DNA of 38,938 bases from contig JANYLJ010000050.1 in the NCBI GenBank assembly GCA_025357945.1, positions 1 to 38,938 of the forward strand, written 5' to 3'. Below the pieces are notes generated by a model. It was not told the DNA's origin, ran no database searches, and was given only the letters and a program-made list of their open reading frames with translations. The position numbers and the translations under genes were made by a program. Origin of the DNA: Gemmatimonadota bacterium. Its GTDB lineage: Bacteria; Gemmatimonadota; Gemmatimonadetes; Gemmatimonadales; GWC2-71-9. Positions 1-7,757 of this stretch are shown in pieces; position 1 is the first letter of the stretch; each line of letters starts with the position of its first letter.

Positions 1-2
1 AG

Positions 3-75
3 CTCCCGAGACAGGACTCGAACCTGTGACCCGCTGATTAACAGTCAGCTGCTCTACCAACTGAGCTACTCGGGA
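3..75 (-). tRNA. tRNA-Asn (anticodon GTT)
   Basis: The reverse complement folds as a 73-nt cloverleaf. The acceptor arms TCCCGAG and CTCGGGA pair, the D-loop region reads AGCTCAGTTGGTAGAGC, the anticodon loop is CTGTTAA with anticodon GTT, and the T-arm contains GGTTCGAGTCC. The discriminator base is G and CCA is not encoded. Asparagine is assigned from the anticodon. Confidence 0.96.
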
Positions 76-259
76 AAACTGGGTACCGCCCACCCGCTCG
101 CGGCGCGTCAAAGTAGTTGTTTTGGGCAGGTCAGGGCAAGAATCCGGGCTAGCGGACTGGCTGAGCACGCCGTAGACTCCCGGGCATCAGGACCTCCCCC
201 GGTCATGCCGTTCCGGTGTCCTTCGCCGGGCGCCCACCGCGATTCAGTCGAGGTATCCG

Positions 260-949
260 ATGCGTTCGATCCCACCGATCAGTGTCCTCCCGCTGGTTTG
301 GCTCGCACTCGCGGCCGGTTGCAGCGGCGGCGGTTCCACCACAACGTATTCGCAGACCATGGCCAAGCTCGCCGGCGACGGTCAAAGTGTCGCGGCCGGT
401 ACCGCGGTCGCGACCAGGCCATCGGTCAAGATCACCGATCAGAACGGCGCTGCGGCGTCGGGCGTGTCGGTCACCTTTTCCGTGGTGAGCGGTGGCGGCA
501 GCATTACCGGAGCGAGTGCCACCACCGGCAGCGACGGTGTCGCTACAGTCGGCAGCTGGACCCTCGGCGCCACCGCCGGAGCGAACACGCTCACCGCCAC
601 CACATCAAGGGTGACCGGAGGTTCGGTGACAGTGACGTTCACCGCGATGACCAAGCAGGCCGGTGACGCAGAGACGGCAACGGTGAGCACGGCGGTCACG
701 GTGGCACCCGCGGTCAAGCTCGTCGACGTATCGGGCAACCCGGTCGGCCGATGGGACAGCCGCACGCTGAATCTGGTTGTGAACGGGGGAACCGCGACGG
801 TCGACTTCGGTGGCCTCTTCACCTTCCCAAACACGCCGAGCGGGCTCCACTTCGTCGAAACGCTCATCCTGTCCGGCACATCCATCGGAACGCCCCCCAT
901 CGGCGCCCCGATCACCTACAACGTCATCATGGACGCTATCCCGTCGTGA
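260..949 (+). CDS. Secreted lipoprotein with one intact bacterial Ig-like domain
   Basis: This 229-residue protein starts with a lipoprotein signal (lipobox LAAGC, lipidated Cys at residue 21), so it is probably anchored in a membrane facing the periplasm or surface. Residues about 35-130 look like a Big_1/invasin-type Ig-like domain: a low-complexity Ala/Gly/Thr/Val sequence with the repeat pattern 'GDGQSVAAGTAV...PSVKITDQNGAAASGVSVTF'. A second copy starts near residue 133 ('AGDAETATVSTAVTVAPAVKLVD') but stops resembling the domain after 'SGNPVG'. It runs into an unrelated beta-rich tail with a hydrophobic end. A GAGG Shine-Dalgarno lies 6 bases before the ATG. The family is usually involved in surface adhesion or structure. 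No specific role can be assigned, and the gene stands alone after tRNA-Asn. Confidence 0.75.
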   Translation: MRSIPPISVLPLVWLALAAGCSGGGSTTTYSQTMAKLAGDGQSVAAGTAVATRPSVKITDQNGAAASGVSVTFSVVSGGGSITGASATTGSDGVATVGSWTLGATAGANTLTATTSRVTGGSVTVTFTAMTKQAGDAETATVSTAVTVAPAVKLVDVSGNPVGRWDSRTLNLVVNGGTATVDFGGLFTFPNTPSGLHFVETLILSGTSIGTPPIGAPITYNVIMDAIPS

Positions 950-965
950 TAGTGGCCCGATTTTG

Positions 966-1038
966 CTCCACTTTGGAGAGAAATCAAGCCAAAATGAGCA
1001 AATACTCACATAGAGACGGTTGGTGTGAGTAAACACTC
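966..1038. other. Stem-loop cluster in the AT-richer gap before holB
   Basis: The 224-base gap between the Ig-like lipoprotein and holB is visibly more AT-rich than its surroundings. It contains ctcca/tggag (966-978), actcaca/tgtgagt (1004-1030, 7 bp with a 13-base loop) and gagt-aaac-actc (1027-1038). Only one of the last two can form at a time. No T-run follows, so this could be a weak terminator for the lipoprotein gene or a regulatory leader for holB. The promoter of the holB operon must lie in this gap, but I cannot place it with confidence. Confidence 0.3.
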
Positions 1039-1173
1039 TTCCACGTGGCAGCCCTGGTCCGCCATTGTGGCCGGTAAGTGTCGCGATTAACGCCACCTAA
1101 AGTGTTGTGGAAAAACGATTTACGCGTTTATTTGCCCCTTCTTTATCTACCTCAGTCCACTAACTTTCCCGCC

Positions 1174-2238
1174 ATGAGTCTCGCTCCGATCACCGGTCAC
1201 GCTGCGGTTCGCGCCCAGCTGTCTGACGCCGTCACGTCCGGCCGCCTGCCGCAGGTGTTGCTGGTGACCGGTCCGCGCGGCGTCGGGAAACAGCGGCTCG
1301 GGCTCTGGCTTGCCCAGCTGCTCCTGTGCGAAGCGGGCGGCACCGAGCCGTGCGGGCGCTGTAAGGGGTGCGCCCAGGTGCTCGGCCTGGTCCATCCCGA
1401 CCTGCACTGGTTCGTGCCGGTGCCGAGCCCGAAGGGCGACGCCGACAAACAGCTTGAGGAAGCCGCCGCGATGCTCGAAGCGGTCATGGCGGAACGGCGG
1501 CAGTCGCCGCTCTGGACTTCCCCCGACGGCATGTCGTCCCACACCCTCGCCTCCGCGCGGCTGGTGCAGCGGCACGCGAGCCTGACGTCGGTGGCAGGCG
1601 GCTGGCGGGTGTTCATTATCGGCGGGGCGGATCGGCTGGTGCCGCAGGAGTCGAGCCCGGCCGCCGCGAATTCGCTTCTCAAGCTCCTCGAGGAGCCGCC
1701 GCAACGATCATTGTTCGTGCTGACGGCCACGGAGCCGGGGTTGGTGCTCGCCACCATCCGGTCCCGATCAATGCCACTCCGACTCGGCCGGCTGGCCGAC
1801 GAAGAGGTCCGCACGTTCCTCGCGACGGCAAAGCCGGAGCTGGCAACCGATCGGGTGGTGGCGTCGGCAGGCGGGTCAATCGGCCTGGCCATCGCGACCG
1901 GCGGAGCGGCCGGGACCACGGCGGGTGCGGCCGCCGACGAGTTCCTGAATGCGGTGGCGGCCGGTCCCGCCCAGGCAGCCGAACGGGTGTTGCGACAGAG
2001 CACCTGGGCCGCCCGGGGCGAGTTCACGGCCCTGCTCGACGCCCTCGCCAACCGGCTGGCTGACCGCGCCAAACGTGTGCTCGTGCCCGGCACTCGCGTC
2101 CCCTCGGGTAACGCGCCCGGATTGCTGGCCGGGGTGGAACGGGTGCTGGTCGCTCGGGAGCGGGCTCAGGGCAACGTGAACCCACAGCTCCTGCTGGCTG
2201 TTCTGGCGGATGAACTGGCTGCGCTGGAGGCGGTGTGA
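1174..2238 (+). CDS. holB: DNA polymerase III, delta-prime subunit
   Basis: This is the clamp-loader subunit that, with tau/gamma and delta, opens the beta clamp at primed DNA. The 354-residue protein has a P-loop-like motif GPRGVGKQ at residues 33-40. It also has the delta-prime zinc module (Cys52, Cys60, Cys63, Cys66, spacing close to the E. coli protein), a LLEEPP segment, and a sensor/Arg-finger region TIRSRS in place of the usual SRC. The ATG at 1174 is chosen because 'MSLAPITGHAAVRAQL' matches how this family begins. The frame stays open upstream to a GTG at 1078, but those 32 residues look like non-coding sequence. No clear Shine-Dalgarno precedes the ATG. The stop overlaps the GTG of moaC by four bases (GTGA), indicating translational coupling. 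Confidence 0.93.
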   Translation: MSLAPITGHAAVRAQLSDAVTSGRLPQVLLVTGPRGVGKQRLGLWLAQLLLCEAGGTEPCGRCKGCAQVLGLVHPDLHWFVPVPSPKGDADKQLEEAAAMLEAVMAERRQSPLWTSPDGMSSHTLASARLVQRHASLTSVAGGWRVFIIGGADRLVPQESSPAAANSLLKLLEEPPQRSLFVLTATEPGLVLATIRSRSMPLRLGRLADEEVRTFLATAKPELATDRVVASAGGSIGLAIATGGAAGTTAGAAADEFLNAVAAGPAQAAERVLRQSTWAARGEFTALLDALANRLADRAKRVLVPGTRVPSGNAPGLLAGVERVLVARERAQGNVNPQLLLAVLADELAALEAV

Positions 2239-2738
2239 CGCTGAGCCACGTGGACCCCACCGGACGCGCCCGGATGGTCGGCGTCGCCGAAAAGGCGGTC
2301 ACCGCCCGGCAGGCGATGGCTGAGGGGCGCGTCACGATGTCCATGTCGGCGTTCGAACAGGTACGCGATGCGGCTACTCCCAAGGGAGATGTTCTCACCG
2401 TGGCCGAAGTCGCTGGGGTGATGGCGGCCAAGAAGACCAGCGAGTTGATCCCGCTTTGCCATCCGCTGGCACTCGATCGGGTGCAGGTGGAGCTGGAGTT
2501 GGTGGCAGCATGGCCGGGCGTGCGAGTGACCGCGACGGTGGCGGCGACGGCACGAACCGGCGTGGAAATGGAAGCATTGACGGCGGTGAGCGTGGCGTGT
2601 CTCACCGTGTACGATATGGTCAAGGCGGTCGATCGCGAGATGCGCATCACCGCGATTCGGTTGCTGGAAAAGACGGGCGGCGCGCGCGGTGACTGGTGCG
2701 CCGCGAATCTACCGGCGGACAAGGAGGCAGAATCATGA
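2235..2738 (+). CDS. moaC: Cyclic pyranopterin monophosphate synthase MoaC
   Basis: MoaC converts the MoaA product 3',8-cyclo-7,8-dihydro-GTP to cyclic pyranopterin monophosphate in molybdenum cofactor synthesis. The 167-residue protein is full length and carries the family blocks: PKGDVL with Lys50, KKTSELIPLCHPL (67-79), TGVEMEALTAV (108-118) and YDMVKAVD (126-133). Lys50 and Asp127 match the catalytic Lys51/Asp128 of E. coli MoaC. The start is a GTG overlapping the holB stop. The 3' end overlaps the next gene by ATGA. No other moa or moe gene is in the window, so this copy is separated from the rest of the pathway. Confidence 0.96.
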   Translation: MTLSHVDPTGRARMVGVAEKAVTARQAMAEGRVTMSMSAFEQVRDAATPKGDVLTVAEVAGVMAAKKTSELIPLCHPLALDRVQVELELVAAWPGVRVTATVAATARTGVEMEALTAVSVACLTVYDMVKAVDREMRITAIRLLEKTGGARGDWCAANLPADKEAES

Positions 2739-3346
2739 GGCGATTGTTGACGCAATTCATCGTGCTGAGTGTCGGAGCGGTGGCACTGGTCGGGCTGGGT
2801 GGCGTCTCGACGCTTCTCGCCCCGCGCCATCCCGATGCGAGTGCCGTGGTCGACACGACAAGCTTGACGACGGTGCGGGCGCAGCTGGCCGACGCGCAGC
2901 GCGAACTGGAGCGCGCCCGCCAGATCCTGGAGTTCTCGGGCCGCTATTCCATCGCCGGCGATCTCTCGGCGCAGATCTACGACAACGCCGTCGCAGAAGG
3001 GATCCCCGCGTCAGTCGGCTTTCAACTGGTGAAGGTGGAAAGCGAATTCCAGAACGCCGCACAGAGCAGCGCATCGGCGATCGGTCTCACCCAATTGCGC
3101 CTGGCCACCGCACGCGGCTACGACGCGACCGTCAACCCGAGTGACCTGATGAACCCCACGGTCAACCTGCGCCTCGGGTTCCGCTACCTCAAGGACCTGC
3201 TGGAACGCTTCGACCACAACCTGCCACTTGCCCTCGAGGCCTACAACAAGGGGCCGACGTTCGTGTCGGCCGAGCAGGACCAGGGACGGGATGTTGAGGG
3301 GCGGTACTCGAAAGCAGTGATCGGTGGGATGCGGAAGCGGGGCTAA
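2735..3346 (+). CDS. Membrane-anchored lytic transglycosylase (SLT domain)
   Basis: This enzyme is expected to cleave the MurNAc-GlcNAc bond of peptidoglycan in the periplasm. The 203-residue protein has an N-terminal signal anchor (residues 5-29) and a short coiled-coil-like stretch (45-66, 'TVRAQLADAQRELERARQIL'). A small SLT/lysozyme-like domain follows: the catalytic Glu is probably Glu102 in VKVESEF, then GLTQL (117-121, normally GLMQ), the NLRLGFRYLKDLL block and AYNKGP. The ATG at 2735 is fixed by a strong AAGGAGG Shine-Dalgarno (2721-2727) and by the ATGA overlap with moaC. It is the third gene of the holB-moaC unit. Its stop overlaps the convergent mltD-like stop by 3-4 bases. Substrate preference cannot be read from the sequence. 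Confidence 0.88.
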   Translation: MRRLLTQFIVLSVGAVALVGLGGVSTLLAPRHPDASAVVDTTSLTTVRAQLADAQRELERARQILEFSGRYSIAGDLSAQIYDNAVAEGIPASVGFQLVKVESEFQNAAQSSASAIGLTQLRLATARGYDATVNPSDLMNPTVNLRLGFRYLKDLLERFDHNLPLALEAYNKGPTFVSAEQDQGRDVEGRYSKAVIGGMRKRG

Positions 3347-4911
3347 CCCGACGCTTTCGACTTCATGGTCGGGCGTCGCTTCGCCGTCGTCGCCCTCCGG
3401 CCGCCAGCTACGATGAGCGTCCGGTGCACCGTGAGCCGCTGTCCCGCCCGGAGCTTCGCCTGCGCCACGAGATGGTTCTCGTTGCGCAACGTCGCCACCG
3501 ACACCCCCGCTCGCTTGGCTATCGTCGTGGCGCTCTCACCGGCGCGCACGATGTACGTGCGCACCACGGTTCGTGTCGTGCGCGGTGGATCGGGTTCCCG
3601 CAGCAGTGCGGCGGGAATCGTGGTGTTCAACGGGACATACAGCACGGTTCCCGCGGCGAGTGACCTGCCGCGAGCTGAACGGTTGGCGGAACGGATCAAG
3701 TCGGCCGACGCGCCGTAGCGTCGTGCCAGCGTGGTGACCGTCTCCCCGGCCTTGACGTGATGCACGGCGATCGCGCGCCGCGCTTCCGGCGCAAGCGCGG
3801 CGTATGCCGCAGCGACGCGCACGGCGGTGCCCGTCGGCACCCGCACCGGGTACGCTTCGCCGGGTGGCGTGATCAGGCGCAGCAGAGACGGGTTGAGGTC
3901 ACGCAAGGCCGCCATCGATGTGTCCGCGAGCCGCGCGATCAGGTCGAGCCCGGTGCCGCCATCGACGATCACGGAATCACGCGAGAATGGCGTCACGCTC
4001 GCGACCGCATCGAAACCGTACCGGCGCGGCTCCTTGGCGATGATCGCGGCGGCGATGAGTTGCGGCACATAATTCTTGGTCTCGTCGCGGATCAGGCGGG
4101 TGTCGGCGAGCGAGAAGAACGCGCCGTCACCGGCGATGCTGGTGCTCTCGTCGTCCTCGCCGGTCGGCGAACTCATCTGGCCGAGGCCGCGTTGGACCCG
4201 ACCTGCACCGGCGTTGTACGCGGCCGCCGCGAGGTAGTGCGAGCCGAAGCGGGCGGTCAGGTCATCGAGGTGGTGCGCCGCCGCGTCGGTCGACTTGAGG
4301 GGATCGCGCCGCTCATCGAGCCACGGGTCCACGCGCAAGCCGTAGAGTCGTCCGGTGCCCACCATGAACTGCCACATCCCTGCGGCGCGGGCACGACTCA
4401 CCGCTTCGGGCGAAAACCCCGATTCGATCAAGGCGAGATACACGAAGTCGCCGGGCAGCTTGTGAGCGATGAACTGCTCCCGGGCGTAGCCTTCGAAGCG
4501 CGCCATCCGGTGCAGCCAGACCTGGAACCGGTCGTGGGCGCGACCGGTGAAGTAGTCGAGGTAGTACTTCACCCGAGGTTGGTCGGCGAAGGACGCGATG
4601 TTGAGGTCCCAGGTTGCGCGCGTTTCGATCGGGAGCTCGGGAAGCGACGCCGACGGTGTGACCTTCGCGAGCGAATCGAGTGCAGCGGCATCGGCCGCCG
4701 AGTCGAGCGCGGCCTTGAGCTGAAACGATACGGCGGTATCACCGGAACGCAGCGCCGGCGTAGTGACGCGTGGTGCCGTCGCGACAACGGTTGGCGGCAC
4801 GACGGCGGGCGCCGGTTCGGGTACCGCGCTGCCAGGGTGCGCGTCGACCCGCATCCGACCGCCGCAGGCCGCAAGCAACGCCATCAAACCGGGCAGCCAC
4901 CGACGTGTCAT
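3343..4911 (-). CDS. mltD: MltD-like membrane-bound lytic transglycosylase with two LysM domains
   Basis: This lipoprotein is predicted to bind and cleave peptidoglycan. The 522-residue protein has a lipobox LLAAC with Cys16. The catalytic domain covers residues ~100-300: catalytic Glu163 in ALIESGFSP, GMWQFM (178-183), YGLRVDPWLDERRDP, and AYNAGAGRV (231-239). Two LysM repeats follow at ~384-427 (HHVKAGETVTTLARRYG) and ~453-496 (YIVRAGESATTIAKRAG), and the tail is basic. E. coli MltD has the same order. The ATG at 4911 is preferred over an in-frame GTG at 4926 because it starts directly with the signal peptide. It is convergent with another transglycosylase gene and lies 28 bases from tRNA-Lys. 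Confidence 0.92.
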   Translation of the reverse strand: MTRRWLPGLMALLAACGGRMRVDAHPGSAVPEPAPAVVPPTVVATAPRVTTPALRSGDTAVSFQLKAALDSAADAAALDSLAKVTPSASLPELPIETRATWDLNIASFADQPRVKYYLDYFTGRAHDRFQVWLHRMARFEGYAREQFIAHKLPGDFVYLALIESGFSPEAVSRARAAGMWQFMVGTGRLYGLRVDPWLDERRDPLKSTDAAAHHLDDLTARFGSHYLAAAAYNAGAGRVQRGLGQMSSPTGEDDESTSIAGDGAFFSLADTRLIRDETKNYVPQLIAAAIIAKEPRRYGFDAVASVTPFSRDSVIVDGGTGLDLIARLADTSMAALRDLNPSLLRLITPPGEAYPVRVPTGTAVRVAAAYAALAPEARRAIAVHHVKAGETVTTLARRYGASADLIRSANRSARGRSLAAGTVLYVPLNTTIPAALLREPDPPRTTRTVVRTYIVRAGESATTIAKRAGVSVATLRNENHLVAQAKLRAGQRLTVHRTLIVAGGRRATTAKRRPTMKSKASG

Positions 4912-4939
4912 CCGGGCTCCGCTCACGCAAGGGTAACAG

Positions 4940-5012
4940 TGCGCCCAGCAGGGTTCGAACCTGCGACCTGTCGCTTAAAAGGCGATTGCTCTACCGGCTG
5001 AGCTATGGGCGC
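4940..5012 (-). tRNA. tRNA-Lys (anticodon TTT)
   Basis: On the minus strand the sequence forms a 73-nt cloverleaf. The acceptor arms GCGCCCA and TGGGCGC pair, with AGCTCAGCCGGTAGAGC for the D-arm, loop CTTTTAA with anticodon TTT, and T-arm GCAGGTTCGAACCCTGC. The discriminator is A and CCA is not encoded. The outermost anticodon-stem pair appears as an A-C mismatch, which some tRNAs tolerate. Confidence 0.95.
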
Positions 5013-5040
5013 GGTGCTGGATAGTAACCGGCCCTGTCCC

Positions 5041-5919
5041 CTACGGCCTCGGCGCCAGGGTAAACAACAACCAATCGCCGTGCTGCCGCAGTGGCTTCGC
5101 CTCGATGCTGTCCAACGCCGGCACGGGAATCGCCGAAATGATCACGACGTTCGCGTGCGGCGACCGGCGGCGCACCCGCTCGGCCGTTCCCAGGCCAAAG
5201 TCGGAGTGGAAGTCGCCATTGTACTGGATGACCAACGGGGAGCCGGCGTCGCCGCGGGCCCGCACGATCGACTCGGCCATCGTCTCGTCCTTGACGCACT
5301 GCGCCCGGTACATCGTCTCGACGGTCGGTCCACCGGGACTCGTCGGGTGCTCGGCCATCGCCCGGCCGAACCGTTTGAAGTAGTCATCGTTCGTCGGGCA
5401 GCCAACATCCGCGGCGGCCCACGCCCGCGTCGAGTCCACCAGGTGGGACACCGCCTCGAGCCCGTGGCTGGCCACGGCACTGGCCAACTTCCGCGGCACG
5501 TTTCCGGCGACCACCGGCCAGTGATGCGCCTTGGCGAACTCGATCAGCGGCCGGTAGTCGCCGGCGTAGTTGGGCCACGGGCGCGACGCCTTGAGGAACG
5601 CCTCCTCGGAGATCGCGCCGGCCAGGTACTGGTTGAGTATCGGCTGCACGTCGCGTTCGAACATCTCGAGGGCGAGCACCACGTTGCTGCGGCGTCGCGC
5701 AACAGCCTGCAACAGGGCGAGCTCCATGCGATGCGTTCCGGCGTCGTCGTGGTGCTCGCCCAGGAACACCACGTCGGCCCGAGCCGCCGCAGTGGCGAGC
5801 GTTTCGAAGTCGCTGAACCGCTTGTGGTGCGTGTCGTAGACCCGGTGCGGCGCCCAGGTTTCGGCCGGTGTGGTGTCGGGGTGCTGGGTGGCGAGGGCGA
5901 GGACCAGCAGGGCGATCAT
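5041..5919 (-). CDS. ChaN-family (DUF399) haem-binding-like secreted protein
   Basis: The 292-residue protein starts with a short hydrophobic export signal (MIALLVLALA) and matches the ChaN/DUF399 family. Blocks are FLGEHHDD (about 51-58), LALEMFERDVQPIL, DYRPLIEFAKAHHWPVVAGN and, near the C-terminus, QYNGDFHSDFGLGTAERV. Campylobacter ChaR/ChaN-type proteins bind haem and take part in iron uptake. More generally the fold is related to the Tiki/EreA-like group, so a hydrolase role is also possible. There is no clear lipobox cysteine. It is the last gene of the ffh operon: its ATG overlaps the rnhB stop (ATGA). That makes co-expression likely, although its role seems unrelated to the upstream genes. 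Confidence 0.82.
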   Translation of the reverse strand: MIALLVLALATQHPDTTPAETWAPHRVYDTHHKRFSDFETLATAAARADVVFLGEHHDDAGTHRMELALLQAVARRRSNVVLALEMFERDVQPILNQYLAGAISEEAFLKASRPWPNYAGDYRPLIEFAKAHHWPVVAGNVPRKLASAVASHGLEAVSHLVDSTRAWAAADVGCPTNDDYFKRFGRAMAEHPTSPGGPTVETMYRAQCVKDETMAESIVRARGDAGSPLVIQYNGDFHSDFGLGTAERVRRRSPHANVVIISAIPVPALDSIEAKPLRQHGDWLLFTLAPRP

Positions 5920-6566
5920 CCGTTCTCCATTGCCGGGAACAATTCACGTTGGCCGAGCGCGGTGTCACAGAAGAGTACCCGATGATGGGGCGTGCGGCCC
6001 TGGGCACGAAGCGCCGCAACGTGCTCGCGCGTGGCGTAGCCTACGTTCGTCTGCCAGCCGTAGCCCGGGCGGCGTGTCGCCAGCGCGTGCATCAAACGAT
6101 CGCGGGCGACCTTGGCGAGCAGGGATGCCGCAGCGATCGCGTGACATTGCGCGTCACCCTTGACCAGCGCCTGATGTTCCTCGTGGAGTTCCCGCAGCCA
6201 GAACCCATCGATGATGACGATGTGGGCGGCGCTGCGATCGAGCCCGGCGCGGCAGCGCAGCAGCGCCCGCCGCATCGCGAGTGCCGTGGCGCGGCGAATG
6301 TTGTCGCGCGCAATCTCGCGCACACTCGCCGCACCCAGGCCGAACGCGAGGGCCTCGCGACGAATCTCGCGGGCAAGTGCCGTGCGCGTGGCGTGGTCGG
6401 GGACCCGCTTGGAATCACGAACCCCGGGGATCCCCGGGTGATCGAGTGGAAAGCAGACGGCCGCGGCCACCACCGGACCGGCAAGTGGGCCCCGACCAAC
6501 TTCGTCAATCCCGACGAGAAGGTGCCCGCTGGACCAGGCGAGGCGTTCGTGGGCCAAGAGTGGCAT
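5916..6566 (-). CDS. rnhB: Ribonuclease HII
   Basis: This enzyme cuts RNA in RNA-DNA hybrids and removes ribonucleotides misincorporated in DNA. The 216-residue protein carries the RNase HII core. It contains GIDEVGRGPLAGPVVAAAV near residues 19-37 (catalytic Asp and Glu), RDSKRV, IIDGF (third acidic residue) and KGDAQCHAIAAASLLAKVAR. Length is normal for the family. It follows rplS in the common ffh-rpsP-rimM-trmD-rplS-rnhB order. The 85-base gap before it is filled by a purine/pyrimidine hairpin, so its expression may be partly separate from rplS. Its stop overlaps the start of the ChaN-like gene. Confidence 0.96.
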   Translation of the reverse strand: MPLLAHERLAWSSGHLLVGIDEVGRGPLAGPVVAAAVCFPLDHPGIPGVRDSKRVPDHATRTALAREIRREALAFGLGAASVREIARDNIRRATALAMRRALLRCRAGLDRSAAHIVIIDGFWLRELHEEHQALVKGDAQCHAIAAASLLAKVARDRLMHALATRRPGYGWQTNVGYATREHVAALRAQGRTPHHRVLFCDTALGQRELFPAMENG

Positions 6567-6576
6567 GGCGCAAGAT

Positions 6577-6645
6577 AGACGAGAGACGAGAGAGGAGAGA
6601 CGCGGGACTGCCCCGCTTTTCTCGTTTCTCGTCTCGCGTCTCTCC
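6577..6645. repeat. Imperfect purine/pyrimidine inverted repeat between rplS and rnhB
   Basis: On the + strand a run of AGACGAGAGACGAGAGAGG-type purine-rich sequence leads to a GC core (gcggg-actg-ccccgc, 6602-6616). It is mirrored by a CTCGTTTCTCGTCTCGCGTCTCTCC-like pyrimidine-rich arm. The two arms can pair imperfectly over roughly 25-30 bases. It nearly fills the gap between the rplS stop and the rnhB start. It may act as an intrinsic-terminator-like or mRNA-stabilising hairpin within the operon, or be a copy of a dispersed element. I see no T-run, so a classical terminator is not shown. Confidence 0.6.
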
Positions 6646-6651
6646 AGCTTC

Positions 6652-7008
6652 CTATTCCGTGTCGCGCTTCTCGGTGATGCGTGACTTCTTGCCGCTCAGT
6701 CCGCGCAGGTAGTAGAGCTTGGCGCGGCGCACGCGACCGCGACGGACGACCTCGATCGCCGAGTACATCGGTGAGTGGAGCGGGAACACGCGCTCCACAC
6801 CAACGCCAGCGGAGATCTTCCGCACCGTAAAGGTCTCGTTGATCCCGCCGCCCCGGCGGGCGATCACGACCCCTTCATAGGCCTGCAAGCGTTCCTTGTC
6901 GCCTTCGCGCACGCGCACCATCACCTTGACGGTGTCGCCCGCATCGAACTTCGGCACGTCGGTCCGCAGGTTCTCGCGCGAGATCTTGTCGAGGATTTCC
7001 ATTCCCAT
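6652..7008 (-). CDS. rplS: 50S ribosomal protein L19
   Basis: L19 sits at the interface of the ribosomal subunits. The 118-residue protein is full length and shows the family blocks: [41 protein letters not shown], the run [22 protein letters not shown], and a basic C-terminus. The ATG at 7008 (MGMEILDKI) is chosen because an AGGAG sequence sits 6-7 bases upstream. The ATG two codons later (7002) is possible too. The frame remains open further upstream but only through the trmD region. It lies 34 bases after trmD in the operon. Confidence 0.97.
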   Translation of the reverse strand: MGMEILDKISRENLRTDVPKFDAGDTVKVMVRVREGDKERLQAYEGVVIARRGGGINETFTVRKISAGVGVERVFPLHSPMYSAIEVVRRGRVRRAKLYYLRGLSGKKSRITEKRDTE

Positions 7009-7042
7009 GTCATGCTCCTGCGCCGTTGCGCGCGGTTGATCG

Positions 7043-7753
7043 TCAGGACTTCGCACCGCCATCGTGGTGCTCCGTTGCCGTGTACGCCGCCCAGAGATCC
7101 GGGCGACGCTGCTGCGTCGATTGCTCCGCCTGCTGCTGCCGCCACGCGGCGATGGCCGCATGGTTTCCCGAGAGCAGGACCTCGGGTACCGCCAGTCCGC
7201 GCACCGCTGCGGGCCGCGTGTAACTCGGCGGGCTCAGCAGCCCGTCGTAATGCGAGTCCGAACTGGCCGACTCGTGATCACCGATCGCACCGGGGAGGAG
7301 CCGCACCACGGCATCCACCACGCAGAGCGCCGCGGGTTCCCCGCCCGACAGCACGAAATCGCCGATCGACACCTCGTCCGCATCGAGGAGGTCGATCACC
7401 CGCTGGTCGATGTCCTTGTAGTGGCCGCAGAGCAGCGTCAATTGCTCGCCCAATGACCACTTCACCGCGTCGTCGTGGCTGAACCGCCGCCCCCGCGCCG
7501 ACATCACCACCACCGGTCCCGTTGGTCCGAGGCTTTCGACCGCTTCGACAAACGGTTCGGCCCGCAGCACCATTCCCGCCCCACCACCGAAGGCATAGTC
7601 ATCCACGGTCTGGTGCTTGTCGTGCGTGAAGTCACGCAACTGCACCAACCGGTAACTCACCTTCCCGGCCGTCGCAGCCCGTCCCGGGATACTCGCCGCC
7701 AGGAAGGGCGCCAGCGTTTCGGGAAAGAGCGTCACCACGTTGATGGTGAGCAT
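7043..7753 (-). CDS. trmD: tRNA (guanine37-N1)-methyltransferase
   Basis: TrmD methylates G37 of tRNAs with G36 using S-adenosylmethionine, which prevents +1 frameshifting. The 236-residue protein has the SPOUT trefoil-knot signatures: [46 protein letters not shown] and [22 protein letters not shown] (residues spread over ~60-215). The start at 7753 ([12 protein letters not shown]) is typical for the family. The longer open frame to 7825 overlaps rimM and is not needed. It lies 4 bases after rimM. Confidence 0.97.
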   Translation of the reverse strand: MLTINVVTLFPETLAPFLAASIPGRAATAGKVSYRLVQLRDFTHDKHQTVDDYAFGGGAGMVLRAEPFVEAVESLGPTGPVVVMSARGRRFSHDDAVKWSLGEQLTLLCGHYKDIDQRVIDLLDADEVSIGDFVLSGGEPAALCVVDAVVRLLPGAIGDHESASSDSHYDGLLSPPSYTRPAAVRGLAVPEVLLSGNHAAIAAWRQQQAEQSTQQRRPDLWAAYTATEHHDGGAKS

Positions 7754-7757
7754 CGCG

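Noticed and set aside
3757-5001. Long + strand open frame of 414 codons across the mltD-like gene
   Set aside because: It is antisense to a clear transglycosylase, is rich in Arg/His/Gly as expected from GC-rich shadow frames, and ends in tRNA-Lys sequence.
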